A stretch of 64,000 nt of DNA from Pseudomonas chlororaphis subsp. aurantiaca (GCF_013466605.1 NZ_CP059162.1:4836001-4900000); one strand, 5' to 3'. Counted from the stretch's first letter, positions 8,320 to 18,740 are shown. Program-made: numbers and translations. Notes: generated from the sequence alone by a model not told the origin.

Positions 8320-10050
8320 TTACTCATCATCGTTGAGCAATGTACTGGATATGCTATGCAGACTGTTATTGAAGGTCACTGTCTCATTGAAACCTTTTAC
8401 AATATTGCTGAGCTTCTTACGGGTGCTGGACAACTGCGTTAGTTTTTCTACCAGCTCTGCATTTTTTTGCTGGATTCCGACGTCTCTCTTTTCCAGTTCG
8501 GCTGCGCGGATATTTTGCTTAGCGGAAATTTCATCAAGACGTTGCTGCTCGAGCTGCATTAGTTCAGAGCGCCGAGCAACGCTTCGTTCTCTGGACTCGA
8601 CACTTTCAGCCAGCTGTTGAAGTGCAGCACTGCGCTCTGCAATCACTCGGGAATTATGCTCAGCGGATTTATCGATCGCGCTCTTCTCTTGCTGAAGCAG
8701 GCTTTGTAGCTGGCGCAGGTGCTCATCTTTTTCATGAAGCTTACGCTCTCGCTCTTGCAACTGTTCCTTCAAAAGTTCCAAAGCTTCCTGTTGTTTCACA
8801 GCAGCCAATTTTTGCTGTGTCAACTCCTGCGCCATAAGTGCAAGATTCGACAAAGTGCTCTCCACATCAAGAAGCAAATGATCGGTATCCGCCCCTTGAA
8901 GTGCAGCTTCAGCCTCAGGAAGCGTCGCCATCAGAAACTGCGTTTCATCCAATGAGTTCTCTAAATCAGCCAACTCATCCTGTGTTACATCTCCGGCGAG
9001 TTGAACAGATTGATCGATATCTGTGGTGACCTGAACCTGCCTATCCATCAAAGTTGGAACACTGTCAGATATCGACAGATCGTACTCATCACTCTGGATT
9101 AATTTCACCTCTTCCTCCGAAGCCAAATCGCGAACCACCTCCGCCAAGCCAGCCAATGTGTTCTGCATACCTTCGGACAGGCATCCAATGTCGACCTCCG
9201 AGTCGGCAGACTGGTCAGCGTCAACCTCAGGCGCCAAATGGCCAGACAAGGGAGCATCACTTTCAGATGAGTCGACATATTTTTCGGCATTCGCAGTTGG
9301 CATTACAGTCATATCGTGTTGAAAACTCTCAGTAAATAATGAAGCATCAGCAAGAACCTCCCCTATCTCAGTCTCAGCTTCTCCTGGCTTTTGAGATAGT
9401 TCCTCTGGATCTCCAATCGGAGAGAATCCGGATGGAACATCATCGAATGCATCGCCTTCAGGCTCCTCAACGGTTCCTGGCGAACGGTGCCCATTCGAAT
9501 CAGAAACCTCATCGATACACTCCGCAGCAGCCTGTGCGGCAGGAATATTTTGAGAAGACATCGAAATAGAGGTATCAAGCACAGGAACGCCGAGTTCAGC
9601 GCTGTCAATTGCAGGCAGGCAAGCAACCGAGGCTTCTGACGAGATAAGCTTCAGCACCAAATTTTTCTTGATGGTGAGTGAACGATGATCCGATAGATTC
9701 CCTGTCGGTATCACACAATCCTTAAGGTCAATCAGATGGTAAGGAATATCAGTACTACCACCAGCACCTTGCTGTCGCCCCTCAGGCAGGCTCGCATGGG
9801 TGACTATTTCCTTGAAGACTTGAATAACCTGACGCCAATCTTCTTCGGCCTCGATTGAGCTCAGTGAATAACTCTGCCCTGCCTTATTTAGCATCGCCAA
9901 ATAAACTCGCGACTCTCCGACTTCAGCGCCCTCGTTCAAGCTATAGGCAAGAAAATTACGGCTCAGCATAGGAATTGCAAAACTGCAGAGCACCGCACCG
10001 TTCAGAACTTCCTGTTCTGCGTTTTTTATGGAAATAGTTCGTAGCAGCAT
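8320..10050 (-). CDS. Uncharacterised acidic coiled-coil protein
   Basis: A 576-residue protein I do not recognise. Three parts are visible: a mixed alpha/beta-looking N-terminal domain (about 1-135); a long acidic, Ser/Glu/Asp-rich and probably disordered middle (about 140-400); and a strongly charged heptad coiled coil rich in Q, E, K and R (about 400-550), followed by a short polar tail. There is no signal peptide or membrane segment, and no ATPase motif that would make it an SMC protein. Base composition is clearly less GC-rich than its neighbours. The ATG at 10050 has only a distant GGAG; a TTG ten codons upstream is the alternative. It is followed by greB and preceded by a small membrane protein on the same strand. 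Confidence 0.8.
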   Translation of the reverse strand: MLLRTISIKNAEQEVLNGAVLCSFAIPMLSRNFLAYSLNEGAEVGESRVYLAMLNKAGQSYSLSSIEAEEDWRQVIQVFKEIVTHASLPEGRQQGAGGSTDIPYHLIDLKDCVIPTGNLSDHRSLTIKKNLVLKLISSEASVACLPAIDSAELGVPVLDTSISMSSQNIPAAQAAAECIDEVSDSNGHRSPGTVEEPEGDAFDDVPSGFSPIGDPEELSQKPGEAETEIGEVLADASLFTESFQHDMTVMPTANAEKYVDSSESDAPLSGHLAPEVDADQSADSEVDIGCLSEGMQNTLAGLAEVVRDLASEEEVKLIQSDEYDLSISDSVPTLMDRQVQVTTDIDQSVQLAGDVTQDELADLENSLDETQFLMATLPEAEAALQGADTDHLLLDVESTLSNLALMAQELTQQKLAAVKQQEALELLKEQLQERERKLHEKDEHLRQLQSLLQQEKSAIDKSAEHNSRVIAERSAALQQLAESVESRERSVARRSELMQLEQQRLDEISAKQNIRAAELEKRDVGIQQKNAELVEKLTQLSSTRKKLSNIVKGFNETVTFNNSLHSISSTLLNDDE

Positions 10051-10265
10051 CGCTGGCTCAGGCTCCGTTATATATCGCAAGGAGCAAAAAATACACCTTA
10101 CAACACCTACCCGAAAACCAGACTTTTCCGATCCTCAAGTAGAATTATCCGATACCATCGATAAGCCGCCGAATCACATAGCGACGAGACCCACATTGAA
10201 ACATCTTAAAAACATACAGATCACTGACATCTGAAGTTATTGCATCAATATTTCCAGCTCAGATT

Positions 10266-10556
10266 TTACTTAAGAGGGATGTTCAACCCCTTCTGCGGAC
10301 TGAGCTTGAACAGCCACCACTCATAATTCGACCAGAGCATGGTTACTCCTGCAGCCATTAATATCAGGACCGCCCCACCTACCCCTGTCAATATCAGTTG
10401 CTGCTGCCAGGCTAGAAAACACAACGCGATACCAGCCACCCCCATCAACATAGCCAGAGAAGGGGCAAACCAATAGATGAAACGATCAAGACGCAAAAGC
10501 AGATTGAATAGCCAGGAGCCTTTAAGCTGGGCCGGTCTGAAGATAATAACGTGCAT
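10266..10556 (-). CDS. Small hypothetical membrane protein
   Basis: A 96-residue protein with two hydrophobic segments (about 28-50 and 54-75), a basic amphipathic N terminus and a Trp-rich stretch (SNYEWWLF) after the second segment. I do not recognise a family. It lies 215 bases upstream of the coiled-coil gene, same strand, and is divergent from the response regulator, so the 146-base gap between them probably holds both promoters. Confidence 0.7.
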   Translation of the reverse strand: MHVIIFRPAQLKGSWLFNLLLRLDRFIYWFAPSLAMLMGVAGIALCFLAWQQQLILTGVGGAVLILMAAGVTMLWSNYEWWLFKLSPQKGLNIPLK

Positions 10557-10702
10557 GGAGAGCTAGTCTTTTCCAGATTAAAACTGTGCTCAACCATAAC
10601 TTAGCTACCCAATGCCAACTATCAGATTCGTCTGATTTAGTTTTCAGAGTGCTCGGATAATATGTAGAAAACACACCCAACCCTAAACATTGAGATGCCT
10701 GC

Positions 10703-11332
10703 ATGGGAAGTATCATCATCGTCGACGACCATCCGTTGATTCGACTCGCCATAAGAACCGTTCTGGAACCTCATGAGCACAACATCGTCGCGGAGGCGGA
10801 CAACGGGGCCGACGCCGTCCAGCTGGTACGCAAGCATCTTCCAGACTTGCTCATCCTGGACTTGAACATACCCAACCTGGACGGATTTTCCGTTATCTCC
10901 CACATAAAGTCCGCTGGGTTGCCTATAAAAACACTGGTGCTGACCTCCAGCAACTCCAAGAACTTCGCCTTGCGCTGTTTGCAGGCCGGTACAGCCGGCT
11001 TCCTGTGTAAGAACGATAACCTGAACGAACTGGCCAATGCGGTAAAAGCCATCCTATCGGGGTATAGCTACTTCCCCGAAGATACGATCAGCACCTTGCA
11101 ACAGAATACAAATGCCGCCTGCCAGGAAAGTGTCTTGATTGCCCAGCTGACCGACCGGGAAATCACTGTCCTGAAACTGCTGGCAAGCGGCCTGAACAAT
11201 CAGAAAATCGCGGATGCGCTGCTGATCAGCCACAAGACGGTAAGCACCTATAAGGTCAGGCTGCTAAAACGGTTCAACGTTTCCAATCTGGTAGCACTGG
11301 CGGAGCTGGCCAAACGCAACTCCGTAGTTTGA
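10703..11332 (+). CDS. NarL/FixJ-type (BvgA/EvgA-like) response regulator
   Basis: A transcription regulator of 209 residues. The receiver domain (1-120) has the acidic pair Asp8-Asp9, phospho-acceptor Asp53, Thr81 and Lys103, so phosphorylation should work. The LuxR-type helix-turn-helix (about 145-205) contains LTDREITVLKLLASGLNNQKIADALLIS-like residues. No histidine kinase is encoded nearby, so it is an orphan in this window. The divergent neighbours are the small membrane protein and the coiled-coil gene. Confidence 0.92.
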   Translation: MGSIIIVDDHPLIRLAIRTVLEPHEHNIVAEADNGADAVQLVRKHLPDLLILDLNIPNLDGFSVISHIKSAGLPIKTLVLTSSNSKNFALRCLQAGTAGFLCKNDNLNELANAVKAILSGYSYFPEDTISTLQQNTNAACQESVLIAQLTDREITVLKLLASGLNNQKIADALLISHKTVSTYKVRLLKRFNVSNLVALAELAKRNSVV

Positions 11333-11412
11333 AACCCTGATCTCGATGGAGCCTTTAGCCGGGATTCAGGATCATCAGCCCCCTCGACAACCGGGTTGAT
11401 CACTCACGGTAC

Positions 11413-11721
11413 TTATCTACGGGTGATCAGCCCCTGTCGAGCCACACGGGTCAGATGCCGGATGACTTCAGCGGCATTTTCCGAGCTGGGTGCCTGTATC
11501 ACCGCAAGGTCAAAACTGTCGTTGGCAAAACGTACCAAGGACTCGCCGTCTTCGATGAACTGGATCAGAAAGGCCGAAGGGCCTGTGCTGCGACGTGGCC
11601 AGCCATCGAGATAACGCAGCAATGTCGGCTGGTGTGTACCGCCAAGAAGAATTTTTGGATTGCGCTGAACAAGATTCGCCGTGATTGGCGCAAGACGTAC
11701 AGGAGGGTGGAGTGCATTCAT
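11413..11721 (-). CDS. Conserved hypothetical protein, Rossmann-like fragment
   Basis: About 102 residues if the ATG at 11721 is used. The open frame continues upstream to an ATG at 11871 (153 residues), and the correct start is uncertain because neither has a strong ribosome site. The sequence pattern NPKILLGG...FDLAVIQAP...LTRVARQGLITRR resembles the first part of a small methyltransferase-like fold, lacking the C-terminal half. No function is assigned. Confidence 0.55.
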   Translation of the reverse strand: MNALHPPVRLAPITANLVQRNPKILLGGTHQPTLLRYLDGWPRRSTGPSAFLIQFIEDGESLVRFANDSFDLAVIQAPSSENAAEVIRHLTRVARQGLITRR

Positions 11722-11935
11722 CGTGTCGTGTCTCTGCCTCAATTTTCTGCCGGGCAGGTGAGAGGCAACACCGAACCAGCGCTTTAGCGGTATTTCGAAG
11801 CCGGTAGAGCTTCTATCGGTGATATTCCGGATCACCTGGCGCCCCGCAAGTAGCTGTTTAAATCGGCGCATGGGCAACAATCCTAGAGAAGCCGACGGGG
11901 TAGTGTCAAGAATCCCCAATAACGAAATCAGCAAC

Positions 11936-11966
11936 GAAAAAGGCCCGCTACAAGCGGGCCTTTGAG
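11936..11966 (-). terminator. Rho-independent terminator of the DoxX gene
   Basis: The arms aggcccgct/agcgggcct enclose a three-base loop, with five T on the minus strand. Confidence 0.85.
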
Positions 11967-11979
11967 TGTTTGCCGGAAG

Positions 11980-12414
11980 CTACTTGGCAATCGCGGCATC
12001 GAGTGACAATTTGCCCGCGCCTTCGATCAGAACCGCAATGGTGCCGCCGAGCAAAGCCAGGGCGAACTCATAACCATTGTTCGCCATGAACAGGCCATTG
12101 CTGATGTGTACGGAGAAAATCGCTACCAGCAAGGTGAAGCTCAACCCCAGCGCGGCAGGACGTGCCAACAGACCGATAATCAGCGCCAGACCGCCAAAGA
12201 ACTCGGTACCGCCCGCCAGCAACGCCATCAGGTGTCCGGGTGCCAGGCCTATGCTCTCCATCCACTGTGCCGTCCCTGCCAATCCGTAACCACCAAACAG
12301 GCCAAAAAGCTTTTGTGCACCGTGTGCGGCGAAAATGATACCGACAAAAACTCGCAGGACAGTCAGGCCATAGCCTGCACGGGTGCTCAGTACGGTTTTG
12401 ATCAGTGTGCTCAT
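11980..12414 (-). CDS. DoxX family membrane protein
   Basis: A 144-residue inner-membrane protein with four predicted membrane segments. It shows the family pattern RVFVGIIFAAHGAQKLFG near the N terminus and GGTEFFGGLALIIGLLAR in the middle. Members are linked to thiol/redox homeostasis in other bacteria, but the role here is not evident. The ATG at 12414 has AGGACT upstream. It is monocistronic with its own terminator. Confidence 0.9.
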   Translation of the reverse strand: MSTLIKTVLSTRAGYGLTVLRVFVGIIFAAHGAQKLFGLFGGYGLAGTAQWMESIGLAPGHLMALLAGGTEFFGGLALIIGLLARPAALGLSFTLLVAIFSVHISNGLFMANNGYEFALALLGGTIAVLIEGAGKLSLDAAIAK

Positions 12415-12515
12415 GTATGTAGTCCTTTGTGGTGTTGGATATTGGGTCGCTATATTAATCACAAAAATTCATGTTAAAAGTGCAAAAATAGCAAGATAAC
12501 AATCTATTTTTTCGA

Positions 12516-13937
12516 TTATTTCCGTGAGACGACCTTACGCGCTTGCGGCTCCAACGATTCGCGTTCCCGGTCAAAGGCCAAATAGTATTTGTTGACGCTA
12601 TTAACATAGCTGACGGCGCCCATTCCGACCTGCTCCATGGCAATGCGCTCGACCTGGAAAAACCACTGATTGGGGTTCAACCCGCGCCGCCGGGCTTCGG
12701 TGCGCATCCCCTGCACACGCTCCGGCCCCATGTTGTAAGCCGCCAGGACGAACGCCATACGCTCGCGCTCGTTGAGCTTGGGACTGGAAAAGAACTTGCG
12801 CCGGATCAACGCCAGGTACTTGGCTCCGGCCAGCACATTGTTATCGAGGGTCTGAATGTTATTGACCCCGACCCGCTGGGCGGCTGACGGGGTGATCTGC
12901 ATCAGGCCGGTCGGACCGCTGCCGCTCCTGGCAGTGGGTTGCAACGACGATTCCTTGAAGGCCAGGGCCGCCAGGTTCAACCAGTCCATGCTCTGCGCAT
13001 CGGCATGCTTCTGTAATACCGGGCGCAGCTTTTCCAGACGCTGGCGATCGGCCCGGGTCAAAGGGTTATGCACCTGATACAGGCGCCGATAGATGCGCAA
13101 GAACGCAACGTCCTGATCCGCCGGCGCCTTGTAGACCTTCAGGAAACGATCGATGCTCGCCCGCAGCATCGAGGCGTCGCGCCGCACGAACCAGTGCTCC
13201 TCGCCCGACTCGCTGATGACCAGTTGCCGATCGAAACGCAGCTTCGGCAGGACCTTGCCCCAGCGCTCGGCAATGGGCTTCTCGACGATGGTCAGATGAA
13301 AGATCCCGCCCTGGACCATTTCCAGGACATCTTCGACTGCCAGGCTCGGATCGACCCACTCGACCTTGATCGGCGCCAGCTTATGCAGCGCCAGCTTCTG
13401 ATTGATCTGGCTCACCGCCTCCCCGGCGGCGCTGCCGGTGGTCAGCGCCAGGGTCTTGCCGGAGAGTTGTTCGGGTCGGGTGTAACGCCGCTCGCCCTTG
13501 ATTCCCACCAGCAGCATCGGCACGTTGCTGGCAACCGGTTCACTGGGGCTCACCGCTTGCCCCGGTAGCGCCTCCAGCAATTCTCCCGGAGCGACCAGGT
13601 CGCCCTCACCGCGCTGCAACGCACCGAGCAGTTGATCCTTGGCTTTGGGGATGATCTTGAGACTGATTTCCTGCCCGTCGCGAGCATGACCATTGAGGTA
13701 CTGCTCAAAGGCACGCAGGCGGTGGTATTCGACGCCGATGGCCTGGCCCTGGACTTCACCGGAACTGTTGCGACTCTGGTTGACCAGCACCCGCAGGACC
13801 CGGCTGCTACGAATCTCCGCCAGGTCGCGGACCTTGCCCGTTACGGCGGCTTCCGGAGGGCCGGCCAAGCGCGCGACCGCCGGCAGGGGCAGCAGCAACG
13901 ACAAGCACAACGCTAGCAAAACCAAGGGTCGCGTCAT
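12516..13937 (-). CDS. MltF-type lytic transglycosylase (solute-binding domain plus SLT domain)
   Basis: A 473-residue periplasmic peptidoglycan lytic enzyme. A signal peptide (1-22) is followed by a family-3 solute-binding domain (about 45-270) and a lysozyme-like SLT domain (about 310-455). The catalytic Glu is in AFKESSLQ, followed by GLMQI and the [10 protein letters not shown] motif. The first domain resembles amino-acid-binding proteins and regulates MltF in E. coli through muropeptides. It is a second MltF-like paralogue type rather than a lipoprotein, since no lipobox cysteine is present. Confidence 0.9.
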   Translation of the reverse strand: MTRPLVLLALCLSLLLPLPAVARLAGPPEAAVTGKVRDLAEIRSSRVLRVLVNQSRNSSGEVQGQAIGVEYHRLRAFEQYLNGHARDGQEISLKIIPKAKDQLLGALQRGEGDLVAPGELLEALPGQAVSPSEPVASNVPMLLVGIKGERRYTRPEQLSGKTLALTTGSAAGEAVSQINQKLALHKLAPIKVEWVDPSLAVEDVLEMVQGGIFHLTIVEKPIAERWGKVLPKLRFDRQLVISESGEEHWFVRRDASMLRASIDRFLKVYKAPADQDVAFLRIYRRLYQVHNPLTRADRQRLEKLRPVLQKHADAQSMDWLNLAALAFKESSLQPTARSGSGPTGLMQITPSAAQRVGVNNIQTLDNNVLAGAKYLALIRRKFFSSPKLNERERMAFVLAAYNMGPERVQGMRTEARRRGLNPNQWFFQVERIAMEQVGMGAVSYVNSVNKYYLAFDRERESLEPQARKVVSRK

Positions 13938-14173
13938 CCGCTCTCCGGGAAGAATACTGTCCGAGTTATCAGGGACTGACGAAAAATCGGGCGTCAGAAA
14001 CAGAGCGCCTAGAGCGCCGACAAGATGCGAAAGACTGGCATAACCTCGGCGGGCAAACCAACCGCGGCCTTTCTCCCGGCATCAAGAGACAGCTCCAACT
14101 CGTTGTAGTTCTTGGCTTTTCTTATAAATCTACAGCTCTGATATGCTTTCCGGCCGCAGGCGGAGATAGCACC

Positions 14174-14980
14174 ATGCAACTCATCGATATCGGCGTCAAC
14201 CTGACCAACCCGAGTTTCGCCGAAAAACATCGCGCAGTACTGGACCGAGCCTATGCCGCCGGTGTCTGCCAATTGGTGCTCACCGGCACCAGCGTCGAAG
14301 GCAGCGAACAGGCGCTCGAGCTGTCGCGACAACTGGACGAAAGCGGCCGCCAACTGTTCTCTACCGCCGGTATTCATCCGCATTGCGCCAGCGACTGGAA
14401 TGCCGACAGCGCACAGCGCCTGCGCAGCCTGCTCAAGGAAAGCAGCGTCAAGGCCGTTGGGGAATGCGGCCTGGACTTCAATCGGGACTCCTCCCCCCGC
14501 CCGCAACAGGAAAAAGTGCTGGAGGAACATCTGGCCCTGGCCGTCGAGCTGCAACTGCCGGTCTTCCTCCACGAGCGCGACGCCAGCCAGCGCCTGCTGG
14601 AAATAGTCCGCGATTTCCGAGACCGCTTGCCGGCCGCGGTGGTGCATTGTTTTACCGGTGAACAGCGCGCGCTGTTCAACTACCTGGACCTGGACTTGCA
14701 CATTGGCATCACCGGGTGGATCTGCGACGAGCGTCGTGGCACTCACTTGCACCCTCTGGTGCGAGAGATTCCCCGCGGTCGCCTGATGCTCGAAAGCGAC
14801 GCCCCCTATCTGTTGCCCCGCAGCCTGCGCCCCAAACCGAAGAACGGTCGCAACGAACCGGCCTACCTGACAGAGGTATTGCGCGAGGTGGCCCTGCATC
14901 GCGGTGAGAGCCAGGAAGAGCTGGCGGCCCATAGTACCGCCAGCGCCCGTGCCTTCTTCGCCTTGCCCGAGATTGCTTGA
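14174..14980 (+). CDS. tatD: TatD family metal-dependent DNase/hydrolase
   Basis: A 268-residue TIM-barrel hydrolase. It follows E. coli TatD closely: [11 protein letters not shown] at the N terminus, AGIHPH, the metal ligand [22 protein letters not shown] and [10 protein letters not shown]. TatD enzymes have 3'-5' exonuclease activity in DNA repair or degradation. It is divergent from the transglycosylase gene and is followed by the chemoreceptor gene after 85 bases. Confidence 0.93.
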   Translation: MQLIDIGVNLTNPSFAEKHRAVLDRAYAAGVCQLVLTGTSVEGSEQALELSRQLDESGRQLFSTAGIHPHCASDWNADSAQRLRSLLKESSVKAVGECGLDFNRDSSPRPQQEKVLEEHLALAVELQLPVFLHERDASQRLLEIVRDFRDRLPAAVVHCFTGEQRALFNYLDLDLHIGITGWICDERRGTHLHPLVREIPRGRLMLESDAPYLLPRSLRPKPKNGRNEPAYLTEVLREVALHRGESQEELAAHSTASARAFFALPEIA

Positions 14981-14993
14981 CGCATATCAAGAT

Positions 14994-15021
14994 TTGACTC
15001 TCTGCATAGCGGCACAATAAT
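14994..15021 (+). promoter_or_regulatory. Probable sigma-70 promoter of the chemoreceptor gene
   Basis: TTGACT and AATAAT are 16 bases apart, 45 bases before the start codon. No sigma-28 pattern was seen. Confidence 0.5.
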
Positions 15022-15065
15022 GGCACCTTGCCAATACTGTTCCGCTTAATCAGAGAAGACCTTCC

Positions 15066-16547
15066 ATGGGTGCCTGGCTCAGCAATATCTCACTGAAATA
15101 CAAGTTCTGGGCGGTCAATGCAGTCGCCTTCGTGACCACCCTGCTACTGGTCCTGTACGCCGTCCAGCTGGAGCAACACGCGCGTAGCCAGGCCTCACAA
15201 AACAACGCCCGGGCCCAGGCCAACCTGCTCGGTGCATGGCCCTCCGGACAGGCACTACCCAATACTGAAAACCTGCTGGGCTTCGCTGCCGGCCAGATCC
15301 CCAGCCTCGACCAACGCTCCCTGCCAGAACTGAGTAACGCCAACGGATGGGTGGCCTTCGACGAGATGCCGCTGTTCGGCGAAAACCCACTGATCGGCGC
15401 GCAAGTGCTGCCTCGGGCCAATGGCCAACGGGTTGCGGTGCTTGCCCATGGGCCAAGCCTGCAACAGGTGTTCAGCGAACGCTTCAGCCAATACGCGGTG
15501 GCCGTGTTCATTCTGATGCTGGCGATGCTCGGTGCTTCGCAACTGTTGATCCGTTTCCTGCTCAGCCAACTGAACACCCTCAAGGATGTGATGCTGCATG
15601 TGGAGAAGACCGGCGACCTGTCGGCCCGCGTGCCGCTGTCGTGCACCGACGAGGTCGGCCAGATGGCCAATGCCTTCAACGCGATGCAGGCCGGTTACCA
15701 GCGGGTGGTCAACACCGTCGCCAACACTGCCCGGCAACTGGATATCGGCGCTGCGCGCCTGGCGTCGAGCATGAACGACGTGCGTCACGGCATGCTGGGC
15801 CAGCAAAGCGAAACCGATCAGGCCGCGACGGCGATCAACGAAATGTCCGCCACCGTCTATCACATCGCCCAGCACGCCGGTGCCACCCGGGATCGCTCTC
15901 AGGCCGCCGACGCCCTGGCCGGCAGTGGCCAGGAAGTGGTGGGGCGCGTGCAGAAGTCCATCTCCGGGCTTTCCACCGGCGTGCAACAGACCGCCGAGAT
16001 GATCCAGCGCCTGGCCGAGGACAGTCAGAAGATCAATGGTGTGGTCAACGTGATCCACAGCATCGCCGAGCAAACCAACCTGCTGGCGCTCAACGCCGCG
16101 ATCGAAGCGGCGCGCGCCGGTGAAATGGGCCGGGGGTTTGCGGTGGTCGCCGATGAAGTACGCAACCTCGCCAAACGGGTGCAGGACTCCACCGACGAAA
16201 TCACCCGGATGGTCGCCGCCCTGCAGGCCGGCACCCGCGACGCGGTGGACTTCATGCAGGAAAGCTCGTTCAAGGCAGACGATTGCGTGCAGCAGGCACA
16301 GGAAGCCGGCACAGCGCTGGCGGAAATCACCGCGGCCGTGGCGCAAATGCGTGAAAGCAATACCCAGATTGCAGTGGCCGCCGAGCAGCAAAGCCAGGTG
16401 GCCGAAGAAATGAATCGCGCCGTGGTGAGTATTCGCGACGTCACCGAAAACACCGTGCAACAGACCGTCGACTCGGCGACCACCAGTAACGAACTGGCGA
16501 CCCTGGCCGGAGAGTTGAGCAAGGCCATCGGTCAGTTGAAGCTTTAA
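15066..16547 (+). CDS. Methyl-accepting chemotaxis protein
   Basis: A 493-residue chemoreceptor. Membrane segments lie at about 14-33 and 143-165 and enclose a small periplasmic region of about 110 residues, too short for a double Cache domain and with no fold I recognise. A HAMP domain follows (about 165-218), then the cytoplasmic coiled coil with the conserved tip [24 protein letters not shown]. It lacks a C-terminal CheR-tethering pentapeptide. The ligand is unknown. Confidence 0.93.
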   Translation: MGAWLSNISLKYKFWAVNAVAFVTTLLLVLYAVQLEQHARSQASQNNARAQANLLGAWPSGQALPNTENLLGFAAGQIPSLDQRSLPELSNANGWVAFDEMPLFGENPLIGAQVLPRANGQRVAVLAHGPSLQQVFSERFSQYAVAVFILMLAMLGASQLLIRFLLSQLNTLKDVMLHVEKTGDLSARVPLSCTDEVGQMANAFNAMQAGYQRVVNTVANTARQLDIGAARLASSMNDVRHGMLGQQSETDQAATAINEMSATVYHIAQHAGATRDRSQAADALAGSGQEVVGRVQKSISGLSTGVQQTAEMIQRLAEDSQKINGVVNVIHSIAEQTNLLALNAAIEAARAGEMGRGFAVVADEVRNLAKRVQDSTDEITRMVAALQAGTRDAVDFMQESSFKADDCVQQAQEAGTALAEITAAVAQMRESNTQIAVAAEQQSQVAEEMNRAVVSIRDVTENTVQQTVDSATTSNELATLAGELSKAIGQLKL

Positions 16548-16697
16548 AACCGCGAGTTTCGCCCCGGCAGGAATCGCCTGCCTGCCGCGGCGAACCCCTT
16601 GCCAGCCTATCGCCCTCATAGCCAGCCTTGATTCGCCGAAGCCCCACGCGAGACCTATCCTTGATACATAGCTTTCTACGAATCAAGGATCACCGTC

Positions 16698-17060
16698 ATG
16701 GGTAAACGTCACCCCAACCTCCCCGCCTGGCAATGGCGCTCCTACCCGCATAACCACCGCAACCCGACCAACCTGGTGTTGCACCTGATTGCGGTGCCGC
16801 TGTTCATCGTCGGCTTCCTGTTGCTGGTTTCAGGGGTATTCGGCTTGAGCTTCACCAACGTCGCCATCGGCGTGGTCGGCCTGATTGCAGCCTTGGGCCT
16901 GCAGCGTCATGGCCATAGCCTGGAGGCGCAAGCCGCCGAACCGTTCAGTGACCGTAAGGATGCGGTCCAGCGCCTGCTGGTGGAACAATTCGTGACCTTT
17001 CCACGCTTCGTTCTCAGCGGCGCCTGGTGGCGTGCCTGGCGCGAGCGCCACCGGCATTGA
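16698..17060 (+). CDS. Mpo1-like (YGL010w/DUF962) membrane protein
   Basis: A 120-residue protein with two hydrophobic segments (about 26-46 and 52-70) and the family histidines HNHRNPTNLVLH and QRHGHSLE, which in yeast Mpo1 bind iron for alpha-oxidation of 2-hydroxy fatty acids. Whether the bacterial protein does the same is inference. The ATG follows AAGGATC. It is sometimes annotated as terminase, which the sequence does not support. Confidence 0.82.
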   Translation: MGKRHPNLPAWQWRSYPHNHRNPTNLVLHLIAVPLFIVGFLLLVSGVFGLSFTNVAIGVVGLIAALGLQRHGHSLEAQAAEPFSDRKDAVQRLLVEQFVTFPRFVLSGAWWRAWRERHRH

Positions 17061-17067
17061 GAGGGTG

Positions 17068-17865
17068 TCAGCCGAAGATGGTTACTGTCTGTCGGCTGAG
17101 CGCGATCAACTGACCTTCCGCGCTCCAGAGTGCCGCGGCCGCATGGCCATAACCATCACGGGCATGCTCGATATGCACCCGGTACTTGCACCAGTCCAGG
17201 GTGCTGAGCGCCAGCAGCGGCTGCACGAATTCAATGGTCCAGGTCAGGGTGCTGCCGGGTACCGGGCTGGTCAGATGCGGTAACAAGGCCGGCGGCCAAG
17301 CGTCCACCAATGCAAGGATATGCGCCTCGGCCAGGGGTTCTTCCTTCACATCGCCACGCAGGCGCACCCAGCCGCCCATGTCTCGCGACTTGTTGCCGGT
17401 GAAGGGCATGCCCCCGATGCTCCAGCGCATTGCCAGATGGCGCATGAACTCCGGCGTCATGTCCTTGACGTAAGGCAACTCCGGGCATTCGTCCCAATGT
17501 TTCATGGCAGGCGCTTCCTCGGCGACAACCGTCACCTCGGACGGACGAGAGGCACCAAAACTGCCCTGCACCAGGGTCACTACCTGACCGTTCTGCACCG
17601 CACGCCCCAGCACCTGGCTGACAGCCTTGCCCTCGCGCAGCACCTCGACTTCAAAGCTGACCGGCACATCGGGGGTGACCGGACCGACAAAGGTGATCGC
17701 CAACGAACGCACCGGACGCTCGGTGGGGACCTTTGCGCGCATGGTTTCATACTGCAAAGCCGCTACCAATCCGCCGAAACTGGCCCGCCCCTGCGCCCAC
17801 TCGGTTGGAATCGACAGATCCAACGGATGTTGGCGGACGGCATCGAGCAAATCGGAAAAGCCCAT
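17068..17865 (-). CDS. Acyl-CoA thioesterase family protein (TesB-like double hotdog)
   Basis: A 265-residue cytoplasmic protein with two hotdog repeats. The N-terminal half has QGRASFGGLVAALQYETM and the RSLAITFVGPV strand. The C-terminal half has ALVDAWPPALLPHL and LTWTIEFVQPL with a typical terminal HARDGYGHAAAALWSAEGQLIALSRQT. It probably hydrolyses acyl-CoA; the chain length is unknown. The ATG at 17865 sits after AGAGGTG. Confidence 0.88.
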   Translation of the reverse strand: MGFSDLLDAVRQHPLDLSIPTEWAQGRASFGGLVAALQYETMRAKVPTERPVRSLAITFVGPVTPDVPVSFEVEVLREGKAVSQVLGRAVQNGQVVTLVQGSFGASRPSEVTVVAEEAPAMKHWDECPELPYVKDMTPEFMRHLAMRWSIGGMPFTGNKSRDMGGWVRLRGDVKEEPLAEAHILALVDAWPPALLPHLTSPVPGSTLTWTIEFVQPLLALSTLDWCKYRVHIEHARDGYGHAAAALWSAEGQLIALSRQTVTIFG

Positions 17866-17972
17866 GAGCACCTCTGGTCAAAGGAAAGATTCGAGGATCT
17901 TAACCAGCAGCGCACAAGGGTAAAGCACTTATTCCCGCCAAAAAGACTGACAGATAAGCCGCCAGACGCCTT

Positions 17973-18740
17973 TCAGCTACGGAAGCAGGCAGCGCTCAGC
18001 TTGTCGAGTACCCGATCGGCACGGACTTCGGCCTTGTGCATGGTGGCGTGCCAGACCGGAACACAAGGCAACAGGTCCGCCTGCCGTTCGGCCTGGGCCA
18101 GCCATTGCCAGCAATCATGCCAGTCGCCCAGCGCGCCTTGTGCAGCCTTCAAGTGCGAGACCGCCTTGGGCGACAGTTCGGCAAGTGCGGGGTAAGCCTC
18201 GGCGGCGTAGCGCACCCGCTTGATCAGCAGGCGTAAACGGTGCCGGTCATGAGCCGGATCATGCAGGGCCTGGTCCAGTGCCTTCCATTGCTTGGCCAGG
18301 CGCTTTTCGATGCGTTTGCGCAAACTGCGCAACAGTTCCTGACGTTGCGCCGCCCGCAGGAAGCGCGGGAAGGCATCCAGCACCAGCAGCAATTGCTTGA
18401 GTTCGGCGCCCGTCGCCACTGTCCGGTATTCATCCGCCAGCCCCGCGGTACGGCGTTCCGCGGCCTGATGGTAGTCATGCTGATGCAGGTACGCGGCCAG
18501 GACCTCACGGTCGCGCAACGGCGTCGTCAGTTGCCCGACCGCCGAGGCAGCCGCTTCCAGTTGCTCGACGCCTGGCAAGCCACGCAGCGCTCGCAACAGG
18601 CTGCGCAAGCGGCGCACCGTGGTACGCAGATCGTGCAGCGCCTCGGTGTCGGTCACCGCCTGCAAACGTGCCTGGCACGCCAGCAAGCGCACCTCCAGCC
18701 CCAACACCTGAGCCACCAACTGATCAACCAAGGCAGACAT
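17973..18740 (-). CDS. CHAD domain-containing protein
   Basis: A 255-residue, helix-rich, basic protein. The CHAD hallmarks are the repeated His/Arg/Lys patterns ALHDLRTTVRRLRSLLRAL and RLRLLIKRVRYAAEAY. CHAD domains bind polyphosphate and often accompany CYTH triphosphatases, none of which is encoded nearby. Two consecutive ATG codons occur; the second (18740) has GGGAG at six bases. Confidence 0.9.
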   Translation of the reverse strand: MSALVDQLVAQVLGLEVRLLACQARLQAVTDTEALHDLRTTVRRLRSLLRALRGLPGVEQLEAAASAVGQLTTPLRDREVLAAYLHQHDYHQAAERRTAGLADEYRTVATGAELKQLLLVLDAFPRFLRAAQRQELLRSLRKRIEKRLAKQWKALDQALHDPAHDRHRLRLLIKRVRYAAEAYPALAELSPKAVSHLKAAQGALGDWHDCWQWLAQAERQADLLPCVPVWHATMHKAEVRADRVLDKLSAACFRS

